Positions 28,241-38,591 of a stretch of 64,000 nucleotides of DNA are shown piece by piece. Below the pieces are notes generated by a model, which made no database searches, was not told the DNA's origin, and was given only the letters and a program-made list of their open reading frames with translations. Every line of letters begins with the position of its first letter. Positions within the stretch are counted from its first letter, which is position 1. The DNA comes from Treponema vincentii (GTDB lineage: Bacteria; Spirochaetota; Spirochaetia; Treponematales; Treponemataceae): assembly GCF_018336815.1 (NCBI RefSeq), contig NZ_CP050497.1:2418001-2482000 (forward strand). The letters are read 5' to 3'. Both the position numbers and the translations under genes were made by a program.

Positions 28241-29631
28241 CTATTCTTTTCATCAATAATAGTAAGAGCTTTTTTTAATCTTTCTTCATAATTATCCGCA
28301 AAGAACCATGATCCTTCCCGGCGAATGATATTTCTGTCGAGTTGAATAGCTTGATCCACTTTTTCTACAAAGTCTTTCGGTTCAGAAACATATAATACCG
28401 ATACAATACCTTTAAAAAATTCCCCATACACAAACTTTGCCAAACCGCCTATATCCATCAAGATTACAGGAGTACCGAAAGCTAAACTTTCTATTGCGCA
28501 TGTTGATAGCACAGCGGATGTTATATGTGAATTTTGCATACATTGATAGACATTAAGTTCCGTTTCAATCACAATACTATCATTCTTATAACTACGGTGA
28601 TAACCTTTAACAAACCGAGGAATAAAAACAAAAAACAATCGACTATCTAACTTAGTCACTTGCTCAACAAATGTAAGAATATCCCTATCGATGTCATACT
28701 GACTTGCAACAGTAATAATAATTTTGTCTTTTAAAAACCCATATTTTTTTTCAAATAGATGCTTATTGATCTCTACCTCTTGCCGCATTAAATCAATATA
28801 ATAGCTGCCTACGGTAAATATTGAATTTTTATGATATATATGTTCGCTAACGTCTAATTTAAATCGGTCACCAAAAACCAATAAATAATCAGGATAGGGA
28901 TTCGGATCAAAACTTTTAAACGAAGTATACGCGGTATGATGACTATTGATTACCCCGTGCTGCATCTCAATTACCGGAATATGTTTCAACTTAGCAACAT
29001 AAAACGCAGGCATTCGCATAATATCATAATAACAATTCACATAAATCTTAGAAGGTTTTATCAACTCAAAATATATGTAATAAAAATTGATTCCACCAAT
29101 GATTAACCGGACAATTTTTTCATAATTAAACTGAATACCTAAATCATGGATAATATTTTTAACTATCTCTTCTCCTTGAAAGGCTTTCTGTTTAAAGTGA
29201 AGCAATTTCGAAAATAATACAATAAAACCGGCAATAAGATCAGATTGTACGTAATATTTAATAGGCATATTATACGACAAACGTTTTACAATAACCGGTA
29301 TCTGCCTTGTTTCGATAGCAAAAACACATTGCATAATCCTATCAATATATTCATCATTATGCTTCTTAATTTCTAGATCATCAGTAAAAATAATTACACT
29401 TTGTTTCTTTAACATTTGAGTTAAAGAAGTCTCTTTCAATGCTGTAAATAATCGCCATAATTTATTTTTCTTCTGAGCTTCATTCGCTTCAGGTTTTTCA
29501 TCTGAATAATAGTATAAAGTAAAAATACTATTTCGCAAAAATGGCCATAATTTGATACCTGCATATTCAATATCTTCAACAGAATATGTTGTTTCTATAT
29601 ACTTTATCTTTTCTATAACATCAGTTTTCAT
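28213..29631 (-). CDS. Probable polysaccharide biosynthesis protein (glycosyltransferase-like)
   Basis: The 472-residue protein is not firmly recognised. The segment HIPVIEMQHGVINSHHTAYT, a later VFGDRF and LSTCAIESLAFGTPVILMD resemble GT-B enzymes of capsule synthesis, where a His-Gly motif and a late Ser/Thr-Glu pair bind the nucleotide donor. There are no clear transmembrane helices. It precedes the legionaminate genes in the map and could be the transferase for that sugar, but nothing proves it. The C-terminal residues SLKTSGV come from a palindromic repeat, so the end may have been altered by repeat insertion. Confidence 0.6.
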   Translation of the reverse strand: MKTDVIEKIKYIETTYSVEDIEYAGIKLWPFLRNSIFTLYYYSDEKPEANEAQKKNKLWRLFTALKETSLTQMLKKQSVIIFTDDLEIKKHNDEYIDRIMQCVFAIETRQIPVIVKRLSYNMPIKYYVQSDLIAGFIVLFSKLLHFKQKAFQGEEIVKNIIHDLGIQFNYEKIVRLIIGGINFYYIYFELIKPSKIYVNCYYDIMRMPAFYVAKLKHIPVIEMQHGVINSHHTAYTSFKSFDPNPYPDYLLVFGDRFKLDVSEHIYHKNSIFTVGSYYIDLMRQEVEINKHLFEKKYGFLKDKIIITVASQYDIDRDILTFVEQVTKLDSRLFFVFIPRFVKGYHRSYKNDSIVIETELNVYQCMQNSHITSAVLSTCAIESLAFGTPVILMDIGGLAKFVYGEFFKGIVSVLYVSEPKDFVEKVDQAIQLDRNIIRREGSWFFADNYEERLKKALTIIDEKNRVSLKTSGV

Positions 29632-29700
29632 TTTTACACCATAAAGTAAATTTATTGTATAATGCCAAGTAAAAAAGTTTTCAAGTTAAGACCTTTAACC

Positions 29701-31478
29701 TCACCCCTTCAAATGCTCTGCAATTTCCTGTACTTTTTGAAAATCAGCAGGTTTACCGATATCTATCCAATAGCCGGAAATCGGAAAACGAATGACTTTG
29801 TATTGCTTTGCTATAAGATCATTCAAAAAATCCGTTGCATCATAGAAAGTATTATGGGGGATTAAATCAAGCAACGACCTCTTAAAAAGATATATCCCTG
29901 CATTTGCATAGTAATAATAACTCGGTTTTTCTTTGATTCCAATAATATCTCTTTTATTTTCAATATCAAGTATGCCATACGGTATATTCACGTTGTATGG
30001 CATAGCTGCAACACTCATATCTGCGCCATTCTTTAAAAAATGCAAATAAAATTCTTCTAAATTTATATTGGTAAAAAGATCCGAATTCATTAAAAGAATA
30101 ACATCATTATGCCAATCATGTATATATTGCACACCGCCAATAGTTCCTAAAAATTTTTTTCACCTTCGCGAATACATTTAATCTGTATACCATCTTTTTC
30201 AGTTGAGAAATGTTCCTCTATTTGCTCGGCTAAGTAATTTACCGTAACATTTATATTATCAATACCGCAGTGCATAAGATTATCAATATTATAATCGATA
30301 ATCGCCTTACCGCCGACTTTTAAGAGCGGTTTAGGTATATTAAGCGTTAAAGGCCGAAGACGCTCTCCCTTTCCTCCCGCCATCAACACCGCATCAATGG
30401 GCAAATAGGATTTTCCATTTGAAAAATCAAGAATTTTCTTAACGGTTTTATCTTTATGAAGATAAGGGACAAGTTTAATGCCTTTTTGCCTAATAAAGGA
30501 AATTAAATCGGAAGAATAATTATCATCATCAATATAGGTAAAATCTTTCCGCATAACGGTTGCTATGGGATCCGCTAAAGAAGCACCTTTGATTAGAGCT
30601 CGTCTACAATCACCATCAGTCAATGAACCCACCACCCGCTTCGATTCATCGATAACAAACAATGTAAGCATCCCATTATCAGAGACAGCATCAAGTTGCT
30701 TTAAAGCATCGAGAATACTCGTACTATCTAGTACAAGATACTTTGTAAAATCATGTGTATTCATTACTACTTTAAGCCTTTTACCAACTTTTTTCTCCAA
30801 AATTGCTTCAGCAAGCTGCCAGTCAAATGGAGTATCAATATCTATCGAGTTTATATCTTCCATAATGCTCTTCTTTATCCTGGAAAAATGAGCCAAACCT
30901 TTTTCCTTCAAAGATATTGGATTGATGACATAAACAGCACCATTATACTCATAATACGATTTAACATCTTGACGCCGGACATCATCTTTATTTAGAGTCA
31001 TCGTTAAAAAGCCATCTAAATCTTCTTCACATATAACAGCAGCAGAAGAAGATAGTTTTACCGACACCACCATATCTATATCATCAGTATATAATTTTAC
31101 AGCTGCCCGCACATTTTCTACCAAACGCAATGGAGATGTAGGCTGCAACAACACTATTGCCGTATAGTTTTTTCCGATAGACTCATAATATTTCAACGCA
31201 TGAATCAAAACATCATTCGTACTTGCCGTATCGTTTGCCAATTCCCTTGGTCTCACAAAGGGGACTTTCAAACCGTAATCGGAAACAACCTTGATAATTT
31301 CTTCATCATCAGTCGATACACAAATATGCTCATCGTTTGTTAATGACCGAGCTATATCTATTGAATAATAAATCAACGGTTTCCCGTGTAATAACTTAAT
31401 ATTTTTATGAGGTATACCTTTACTACCACCACGAGCTGGAATAACATATAAAAACCCATTATCTATGCTTGTCACCAT
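29701..31478 (-). pseudogene. Fused CMP-nonulosonate synthetase-CBS-sugar nucleotidyltransferase (legF-ptmE), frameshifted
   Basis: Residues 1 to about 230 form a CMP-legionaminate/sialate synthetase (VIPARGGSKGIPHKN, LLQPTSPLR, YEYNGAVYVI). Residues about 240-360 are a CBS pair (GSLTDGDCRRALI). From about 365 there is a sugar-nucleotidyltransferase (VLMAGGKGERLRPLT) like Campylobacter PtmE, which makes GDP-GlcN for legionaminate synthesis. These activities are usually separate proteins. The frame breaks in an A7 run on the coding strand (30154-30160); eight A restore a protein of about 592 residues, and the remainder (LMNSDLFTNINLEEF to AEHLKG) completes the last domain. Confidence 0.82.
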
Positions 31479-32473
31479 GTTACTCCTTCACCAATCCTGA
31501 AATCTTTTCCAGCTTTCAATCCAATTACAGAGTCCCACAATGAGGCTGACAACCCGCTATCACTTCGTTTAACAGAAATATTATCTTTTGTAAAGCACTC
31601 CCCCTTTACTATATTTTGTATCGCAACAATTTTTTTCAATACCACTTGGGAAATCTGTGTTTCCATTTTTGATGGTATTTTTATACCGTTTCCCAATGCT
31701 TTTTCAATATTGCGGATTTTTTGTACCATTATAGCGAAGTCATCCGGTGTAGTGCTTGCCGCATGATCAGGCCCTTCCATCGTTACATCAAGCGTAAAAT
31801 GTTTTTCAACCACTACTGCACCCAGCGCAACAGCAGCTATAGCGACCTCATCGCCAATAGTATGATCGGAATACCCAACCGGACAGTGAAAAGCGTCGGC
31901 AAGTGTCTGCATAGCTTTTAGATTGACTGTATCGATAGGACACGGATAACTGGTGGTACAATGTAAAAGAGTAATATCGTCAGTTCCCGCCTGCTGCAAA
32001 ATTCGATAGGCAACATCAACCTCTGCTAAAGAACTCATCCCCGTGCTTAAAATTACCGGTAGCCTTTTTGAGCCTACATATCGCAAAAATGGAATATTGG
32101 TAATTTCACCGGAACCAATCTTCAACATAGGAACCCCCAGCTCAACAAGAAAATCAAGACTTTCTTGTTCATCAGCGGTAGACAAAAACAGAATACCAAT
32201 CGAATCGCAATAGGCCTTTATCTTACGAAAATCATCATACGAAAGTTCAAGCGACTTCAACATTTCGTATTGAGAGATTACCTTTCCGGTATTTTTTACT
32301 TGATATTCTGCCTGGGCAACATCTTTTGTAATAATAGCATCCGTTTTCCAAGTTTGAAACTTGACGGCATCTGCTCCCGTTTTTTTTGCAGCATCACACA
32401 ATTTTAAAGCAAGATCACAGCTACCATTATGGTTTACCCCTGCTTCTGCAATAATAAAAGTTTTGTATTTCAT
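31472..32473 (-). CDS. legI: N-acetylneuraminate/legionaminate synthase family protein
   Basis: The 333-residue NeuB-type enzyme condenses phosphoenolpyruvate with a hexosamine to give a nonulosonic acid. Motifs are IIAEAGVNHNGSCDLA, ADAVKFQTWK, LLHCTTSYPCP, GYSDHTIGDEVA and EKHFTLDVTMEGPDHAAS. A C-terminal SAF (antifreeze-like) domain spans about 270-333. Given the legB/legC/legG-like neighbours, legionaminic acid is the more likely product than sialic acid. It overlaps the start of the fused synthetase gene by 7 bases. Confidence 0.9.
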   Translation of the reverse strand: MKYKTFIIAEAGVNHNGSCDLALKLCDAAKKTGADAVKFQTWKTDAIITKDVAQAEYQVKNTGKVISQYEMLKSLELSYDDFRKIKAYCDSIGILFLSTADEQESLDFLVELGVPMLKIGSGEITNIPFLRYVGSKRLPVILSTGMSSLAEVDVAYRILQQAGTDDITLLHCTTSYPCPIDTVNLKAMQTLADAFHCPVGYSDHTIGDEVAIAAVALGAVVVEKHFTLDVTMEGPDHAASTTPDDFAIMVQKIRNIEKALGNGIKIPSKMETQISQVVLKKIVAIQNIVKGECFTKDNISVKRSDSGLSASLWDSVIGLKAGKDFRIGEGVTW

Positions 32474-32474
32474 A

Positions 32475-33498
32475 TTAATACCTATATTTCAACAATCTAT
32501 TTTTATACAAAGAGGCTTTATCAGGATTCTTTTGCTCCCATTCTTGGCATACTGTACTGTAAACATCTTCATTAAAGATCATTTTCCCGATATAAAACTC
32601 TGCCGTAGTATGGCTAAAGGATTTTTTAAATTTAAACAGGGAATTTTCGGGATCATCATTTAACCCACCCCCAAGATGAAATATTTTAACACCCTGTTTT
32701 TTCAATTCAAGGGCAGCTTGCCATAGCAAGAGATTATTAACCCCATGATAAGAGCTTTTTACACTCCCCGCAAGGTGATAATGTCCATAATCTCTGCTGT
32801 ACATGAACAATGCTGCAGCAAGAATTTCTCCATCTTTCTTAACACAGCCTAAAAATGATCTTTTTTCTCAGCATTTCCGCAAACGATTGATAATATGCCT
32901 CATCAAAAAAATAAAAATCATCGGCTGACAGCCGGGACATTGTATCGCCATATATTCGTATAAAATCCTTCAAAGAGACAAAATCGTAATCTGCGCAAAA
33001 CACCAACCCTTCCGACAATGCCTTTCTAACCATATTTCGATTTTTTGCAGAAAGCTGAAGCGAAAAAATACTATCCTCATCTGGTAGTAAATCGATGACT
33101 ACCGTTTGACGATCAAGACCCACTTCACAACAGTTACAGCATATCGCATTATTATGCAGCAATGGATGAAACCGAATAAAACCTGCAATATACCGCTGTT
33201 CTACAAGAAACTGTTTCATACTTTGCAGGGCGGATTCAATCCAACGAATATCATCAGTATTTACAAGAGGTCCCCCATAACCATACGGAGTTTCAAAATC
33301 AAAAAAAGTCTCGAATTGGCGCCGGATAATGGGCAACAGCAGTATATTATCGTTTTCTTGAGCTATAATACACAAAGCTCTTGAAGTATTATCTTGATAT
33401 AACTTAACATACTCTTCAAAAAAATAAATATCACGTTTATTGTCAGGAATAAGATCAAGACACTTATTCCAAGTATCCCTTATTTCCACCAATATCAT
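32475..33498 (-). pseudogene. FemAB/GNAT-like acyltransferase, frameshifted
   Basis: From ATG 33498 the frame encodes a GNAT/FemAB-like fold (FETPYGYGGPLV, LSAKNRNMVRKALSEG). It breaks in an A6 run (32861-32866). The other part continues RSFLGCVKKDGEILAAALF, HGVNNLLLWQAALELKKQG, IFHLGGG. With five A the protein is about 340 residues. Acyl or aminoacyl transfer to an amino sugar is plausible, and a LegH-like N-acetyltransferase is otherwise missing from the pathway. Its start lies inside the end of the preceding fused gene. Confidence 0.75.
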
Positions 33499-35620
33499 TT
33501 AAAGCTCCAATCATTTTTTTCATATCAAAAATAGAATACCGCTGATCAATCACCAAAGAAAGTTCAGTATCATACAAGCGATTAGTATGTGCAATACCTT
33601 CCACCCGCGGCCAATGCACCGGCAGGAAAATATTACGTTCTTTTAATGCTATTCTTATTTTATCTCTATTCGGTACTAAAATAGGGATAAAAAAGGGGAT
33701 TTTTGGCATCTTTGAACCTTTAACAACATATATATCCATTTTTTTTAATTGTTCACATATATAGTCAGCATTCATACTGCGTATTCGCTTTATACCATCA
33801 AAATCAATTTTTTCAAAAATAGCTTGTGTTATTTCTGAGCATATTACATCATATGAATTATCAAGAATTTTTTCACCATGTATTAATAAATCCAAATAAG
33901 ATTGATCAGACACCTCTTTATACGAGTCAAAATACTTTAATAAAGCCCCTGCAAATTTAAATTGAACAAAACCATTTGGGTAAAGAGCAGGCTTCATATT
34001 ATTATGAACAGTCTTTACCCATGCACCATCAGGAACAGCAAACCATTTACGAAAACTAGTAAATACGTAATTGGCACTTGACCTATCGTCCATTTCATAA
34101 AATGCCTGCACGTTATCTAAAATGATGCATACATCAGATTGTATCTTACGCAGTGCCTGTATAATATATTCGCTATTTACGCAACCAAAATAATTTATAA
34201 CAAAAACGCAGGTATGATTATCCAATTTTGAAAGTATCGTTTCGCAATTAGGCTCAACATCAGCTTTTATATCATAAAAATCATAACGAAATCCTGCAGC
34301 AGAAACGGTATGGATAATAGATTCACATAAATACTCAGGCAACAAGACAGTGTCAATTTTTGAAAAATGATACTTTATATTTTGCAATATTGCGTATAAT
34401 GCCGCCCTACCAGATGCATACAAATAATGTTTATTTATTTTCTGAAAACTTATCGGGGGGGGGGCACACGCTAGATCAATAGCGAACTCTCCACCTATTT
34501 TTTTATCAACCATTTGATGCAGTATTTTTAAAATATTTTCAGCAGTACGCCCTTCACCCCAATAGTTTTTATCGTTGTAGGCATTTTTATCTGCAGCGAG
34601 CGCGGTAGTAACAGCAGCTTGTATTTCATCAACTCCAGTAGATGCCTGTATAATATTAGCACATTGATACCGCCCTTTTTGCCTATCTCCTACATTTACC
34701 GTCGGAATAGACAAAAAAGGAGTTTCAACAATACCGCTGCTGGAATTTCCAATAACAAGAGCAGCCTGTTTCATAAAGCTTAAATAGCGGAGCTGCCCCA
34801 ATGAGGAAACCACAGTAAAAATCCCAGGGTATTGTACAGCCACAGCATCAAGATATTCATTGATTTCTTTTCCGCCGTAATCCATATTTGCTTTAGTAAT
34901 AACGATTTGAATATTAGGAATAGACTGCACTACTGTAATAATATTACTAACAGCCTCCATATTATAGTCGAGGCTTTGCATTGTTTCCGGGTGATAAGTC
35001 ATCAATACCCAGCGTTTATCTGCATCAAGATGTAGTGCTTCGGCTAATTCAACACGAGTCAGCAGCGTTTCTGTTGTATAAAAATCAAGCGTAGGTTCTC
35101 CAACTGTAAAGACATTCTTATCCCCCCCCCGCATTCTGATGATATTTTTTGCAGAATCTTCCGTACCGGGAAAGTGATACTCGGCAAGCATTGTTACTGC
35201 ATTTCGTATAGCATCATCCAAAGCTCCCTCTGTAACATCTCCGCCTGAAAGATGTGCGATCGGAATTTTCATCATAAATGCTGCAGAACAGATCGGCAAA
35301 AGCTCGTACCGGTCACCCAATACAAAAACAATATCCGGCATCAGTTTATGAAAGGTATCAGCAAAGCCTTCCGCATAACGGCTCATTGTATGCGCAATAG
35401 TCAGTTCAGAAGTATTATCCACCGCAACATCTACAAACGCGGCTATCGGATAGCCATCTTCTTGTATACGCTCAACCGTATAGCCTTGTTCTTTTAACAA
35501 ATGAGCGCCTGTTACAACAAGCTGCAACTGAAAATGATGATCATGATGCACTGCATCTATTAAACTGCGTAGATAACCATATTCTGCCCGCGTTGCTGTT
35601 ACAATACAAATTTTAGTCAT
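33464..35620 (-). CDS. Hydrolysing NDP-hexosamine 2-epimerase (NeuC/LegG) joined through C10 to a DegT-like domain
   Basis: Residues 1 to about 390 form a NeuC/LegG-type epimerase (CIVTATRAEYGYLRSL, GDRYELL, IAHLSGGDVTEGA, NSSSGIVETPFLS), which releases the free hexosamine used by LegI. Immediately after its natural length comes a C10 tract (34455-34464) encoding APPP. About 325 residues of a DegT/AHBA-aminotransferase-like domain follow (YLYASGRAALYAIL, VINYFGCVN, SFRKWFAVPDGAW with the likely PLP lysine). The domain has no good start of its own. With C9 or C11 the epimerase would end within a few codons, so the tract decides between a solo and a fused product. A G9 tract lies within the epimerase part. 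Confidence 0.85.
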   Translation of the reverse strand: MTKICIVTATRAEYGYLRSLIDAVHHDHHFQLQLVVTGAHLLKEQGYTVERIQEDGYPIAAFVDVAVDNTSELTIAHTMSRYAEGFADTFHKLMPDIVFVLGDRYELLPICSAAFMMKIPIAHLSGGDVTEGALDDAIRNAVTMLAEYHFPGTEDSAKNIIRMRGGDKNVFTVGEPTLDFYTTETLLTRVELAEALHLDADKRWVLMTYHPETMQSLDYNMEAVSNIITVVQSIPNIQIVITKANMDYGGKEINEYLDAVAVQYPGIFTVVSSLGQLRYLSFMKQAALVIGNSSSGIVETPFLSIPTVNVGDRQKGRYQCANIIQASTGVDEIQAAVTTALAADKNAYNDKNYWGEGRTAENILKILHQMVDKKIGGEFAIDLACAPPPISFQKINKHYLYASGRAALYAILQNIKYHFSKIDTVLLPEYLCESIIHTVSAAGFRYDFYDIKADVEPNCETILSKLDNHTCVFVINYFGCVNSEYIIQALRKIQSDVCIILDNVQAFYEMDDRSSANYVFTSFRKWFAVPDGAWVKTVHNNMKPALYPNGFVQFKFAGALLKYFDSYKEVSDQSYLDLLIHGEKILDNSYDVICSEITQAIFEKIDFDGIKRIRSMNADYICEQLKKMDIYVVKGSKMPKIPFFIPILVPNRDKIRIALKERNIFLPVHWPRVEGIAHTNRLYDTELSLVIDQRYSIFDMKKMIGALNDIGGNKGYLE
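34455..34464 (-). repeat. C10 tract between epimerase and aminotransferase-like domain
   Basis: Ten C on the coding strand (G10 on the plus strand). In frame as given. C9 gives a stop after APPR-type codons, and C11 gives a stop after about ten more codons. Confidence 0.9.
35122..35130 (-). repeat. G9 tract inside legG
   Basis: Nine G on the coding strand encode Arg-Gly-Gly in IIRMRGGDKNVF near residue 165. Slippage would truncate the epimerase. Confidence 0.88.
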
Positions 35621-35622
35621 AT

Positions 35623-36300
35623 TTATAGCTGCTCCAATTTCTCAATCCAATCGGAAAAATGTCTACATTCGTCTCGTAATTTTCCTATTCCAATTTTCTC
35701 GAGTATGGATACTCCACCATCAATTTTATCGTAATCCGGTATACACGCAAGTAATCTTTTTGACGGTGATGTAGATTCGCCATGGTTGATCAACTCAGGA
35801 TTTTTAAATTCTTTTAAAGCTTCTTTAAGAGGTCTGATATCATAATCAGATTCAAAATATCGTTGAGTGATCTTATCCAAATCAGCAAAAATCAAACTTT
35901 CAAACTCATGCAATTGTATATACGGAAGATATACATACGGAGATACTTTTTCAAAAGCTTGTATTTCTTTCTCCAGCAATAATATCTGCCTATAAGGATC
36001 ACTAATGGTTCCTATTTTATCCATACCAGGTGTATCCTGCGGAAGTTTATAAAAATCAAACATAGTCGTAACAAATATGTGACCATTTTTTACATTGGCA
36101 AGAGCCTTAGTTATTGTTGAACGAGCTTTTTCAAAATTGCTCATCCCGCCCTTGTACATTTTACCATGCTTTTTATCAAGTTTGGTTAATACAGTCCAAG
36201 GAATAAGTATTTTATCTCGTAAAGCAAAATATGGCACCAGTATGCGCTTTACAAAAGTAGCTTCAGCCTGCCCTTCGCAAATAACAGAGATATACTTCAC
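35623..36300 (-). CDS. DUF4276 family protein
   Basis: The 225-residue product has the family start VICEGQAEATFVKRILVPYF and LHEFESLIFADLDKI. DUF4276 proteins are predicted Toprim-like nucleases and are commonly encoded next to AAA ATPases. The GTG start at 36300 overlaps the ATPase stop (GTGA), so the two proteins are made together. The pair interrupts the legionaminate genes between legG and legC. Confidence 0.8.
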   Translation of the reverse strand: MKYISVICEGQAEATFVKRILVPYFALRDKILIPWTVLTKLDKKHGKMYKGGMSNFEKARSTITKALANVKNGHIFVTTMFDFYKLPQDTPGMDKIGTISDPYRQILLLEKEIQAFEKVSPYVYLPYIQLHEFESLIFADLDKITQRYFESDYDIRPLKEALKEFKNPELINHGESTSPSKRLLACIPDYDKIDGGVSILEKIGIGKLRDECRHFSDWIEKLEQL

Positions 36301-37423
36301 GGCTGCCCGCCTAAAACATTTTTTTCCCACAATTCAGACAAAGTAAAATCTTCCAACCATAGCTTTAATTGTTCTTGCTCCAACCGATGAAAGAGACTGC
36401 ATTTGCGTATGCTATCATACTCGGCAACAATAATTTCAGATGAATCAAAGCTATCAAGAAGCCGTGCAGACTGCGTTGCAACAATAACTTGAGCATTTTT
36501 TGCTGCGGTTTTTATCATTGAAGCCAATAAATCAATTGCTTGCGGATGCAAGCCTAACTCAGGTTCATCGACAATAATAACATTCGGCAGTAATTCCGGC
36601 GGCTGCAAAAAAAAAGCGTTGTAAGCGCAATAAAGCGGATAGAACCATCAGATAACTGTTCAGCCCCGAAATCATACTCATTATTATCAGCACTAAACCA
36701 TCGTAGTTTTATATAGTCAGGATTTAATACCTGTGGTTCCAGTGAAAAATCACAGAACTGCGGCATAACAAACTTTATTCTTTCAACAATCCTGTCATAA
36801 TATTTTTTGTATTCTGATGATTTGTTTTTTAACATATAGAGATATGCAGCAATATTTCCGCCATCACTCATAAGGCAACGGTTATTCTCAATTTCTGACG
36901 TATTCCTGATATGAGAAGTCATAGACGTATCATGAAATTGAAATGTTCTACAATTTGATAAAATATATTTGATAATTCTTTCACTGCTATATTTTAGGTT
37001 ATTAGTAGCTAAATAACTTTCTCTTTGTCCTCCCGCGAGTTCATAACGCCGCTCTCTCCATTCTATTGATTCATCCAAAAAAATTAAAGAATCCTGTATG
37101 GTTTTTGCAAGCACTATATCATATACATCGGTATCTTTATCGTTAACAAACGTAAGACGCGATTCAATCGACGATGTATATTTCGAACCAAAATGGAGAA
37201 GGTATTCCGCACCACCATATCGAGCAACATAGTTCTGAAAAGCTCCGGTCATCATGTAATTAAGCATTTTGAAAAAAGAAAGTAAATTTGTTTTTCCGGA
37301 ACCATTCGAACCGATAACAATATTTACATCGGTCAAGTCCATATCTAAGGCATATTCTTTTGATGAACTAATTGATTTAAAACCGGCAAGTTCTATCTTT
37401 TTCAAAATTGATCGTCTATTCAT
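36297..37423 (-). pseudogene. AAA ATPase (SMC/OLD-like), frameshifted
   Basis: From ATG 37423: a Walker A region VNIVIGSNGSGKTNLLSFF, then the ABC-type signature EQLSDGSIRFIALTTL. The frame breaks in a T9 run on the coding strand (36607-36615 as A9). The rest continues LQPPELLPNVIIVDEPELGL (Walker B) and VIVATQSARLLDSF. One more T would give a protein of about 375 residues. It forms a two-gene module with DUF4276, resembling other ATPase-plus-Toprim pairs found in defence islands. Confidence 0.8.
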
Positions 37424-37436
37424 AATGCGCCTATAT

Positions 37437-38588
37437 CTATTTTATACAATCGATTCTTACTCCGCTCGGAATGTTCACAACCCTCTCTGCAAACCATTCG
37501 GCATTGGTCAGATCACCGCATTCACAATCTTTAAACATAGGTAAGTGATTCATAAGTTCCCAAATAGGACGAGTCATTACACCGGCATCGTTCGTTGCTG
37601 TTAAAAATTCTTGTTGTTTTGCTTTATTTTCACATATAACCGCATTGAGCCAGAAATTCGAATGCGTACTGTTCGGTTCATCAAAAAAAGTAATATCGGA
37701 GCCTTCAAAAAATGCCTTGTACCGCATAGCTGTTTCCCGTTTATTTTTTAAGAACACATCAAGATTTTCAAGCTGGGCACATCCTAATGCAGCATTAATA
37801 TTCGGCATACGATAATTATATCCAATTGCATCATGCTTAAATTCCCACCGATGAGGAATTTTTGCCTGTGTTGTAATATGTTTTGCATAGGAGCCGAGCT
37901 TCTCATCCTGAAAAAGCAATATCCCGCCGCCGCCGGTTGTAATTGTCTTATTACCGTTAAAACTGATAACACCGATTTTACCGAATGTTCCGGTATGCTG
38001 CCCTTTATAAAAGGATCCGATGCTTTCAGCAGCATCTTCAACTAATTCCAATTTCCAATCATTACAAACCTGTACAAGTTCATCGAGCTTAACAGGATGC
38101 CCAAAGGTGTGCATAGGCAAACAAGCTTTAATGCGCCTACCGGTTTGTTTGTTAAAACATTCATTATTTTTAATTAGAGCATGTTCTTTCAGCCATTCAA
38201 CCATCTTTACAGGATAAAGCCCCATTGTTTCCTTATCAACGTCTAAAAATACCGGATGGGCATAACAATAAGAAATAGCATTTGCTGTTGCAATAAATGT
38301 CAACGGTTGTGTAATAACCTCATCATTCATTTCAACGCCCGCAAGTTTAAGCGCTATTGCAATGCCATTCGTGCCATTAACACACACAACGGCCCGCTTA
38401 GCTCCCGTATATTCTGCCATATCTTTTTCAAACCGATCCACGAACGCACCGACACTGGAAACATAGGAGGTGTCAATACACTCCGCAAGATATTTTTTTT
38501 CGTTGCCGATAAAAACCGGTGCGTGCAGCTGTACGGAATCAGCATTATAGAGCTTTTTGATAAAAGTAATAACTTCATTAATATTCAT
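37437..38588 (-). CDS. legC: LegC-type PLP-dependent sugar aminotransferase
   Basis: The 383-residue DegT/DnrJ/EryC1 family protein has VVCVNGTNGIAIALKLAGV, PLTFIATANAIS, VEDAAESIGSFY and the PLP lysine in VISFNGNKTITTGGGG. It begins with the LegC-type extension (VITFIKKLYNADSVQLHAP). It would aminate the 4-keto sugar from the neighbouring dehydratase. The start is 3 bases past the dehydratase stop. Confidence 0.88.
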   Translation of the reverse strand: MNINEVITFIKKLYNADSVQLHAPVFIGNEKKYLAECIDTSYVSSVGAFVDRFEKDMAEYTGAKRAVVCVNGTNGIAIALKLAGVEMNDEVITQPLTFIATANAISYCYAHPVFLDVDKETMGLYPVKMVEWLKEHALIKNNECFNKQTGRRIKACLPMHTFGHPVKLDELVQVCNDWKLELVEDAAESIGSFYKGQHTGTFGKIGVISFNGNKTITTGGGGILLFQDEKLGSYAKHITTQAKIPHRWEFKHDAIGYNYRMPNINAALGCAQLENLDVFLKNKRETAMRYKAFFEGSDITFFDEPNSTHSNFWLNAVICENKAKQQEFLTATNDAGVMTRPIWELMNHLPMFKDCECGDLTNAEWFAERVVNIPSGVRIDCIK

Positions 38589-38591
38589 AAT

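Noticed and set aside
32475-33498. Two independent small acyltransferases
   Set aside because: Both halves fit one FemAB-like fold and meet at an A6 run, so a single frameshifted gene is the simpler reading.
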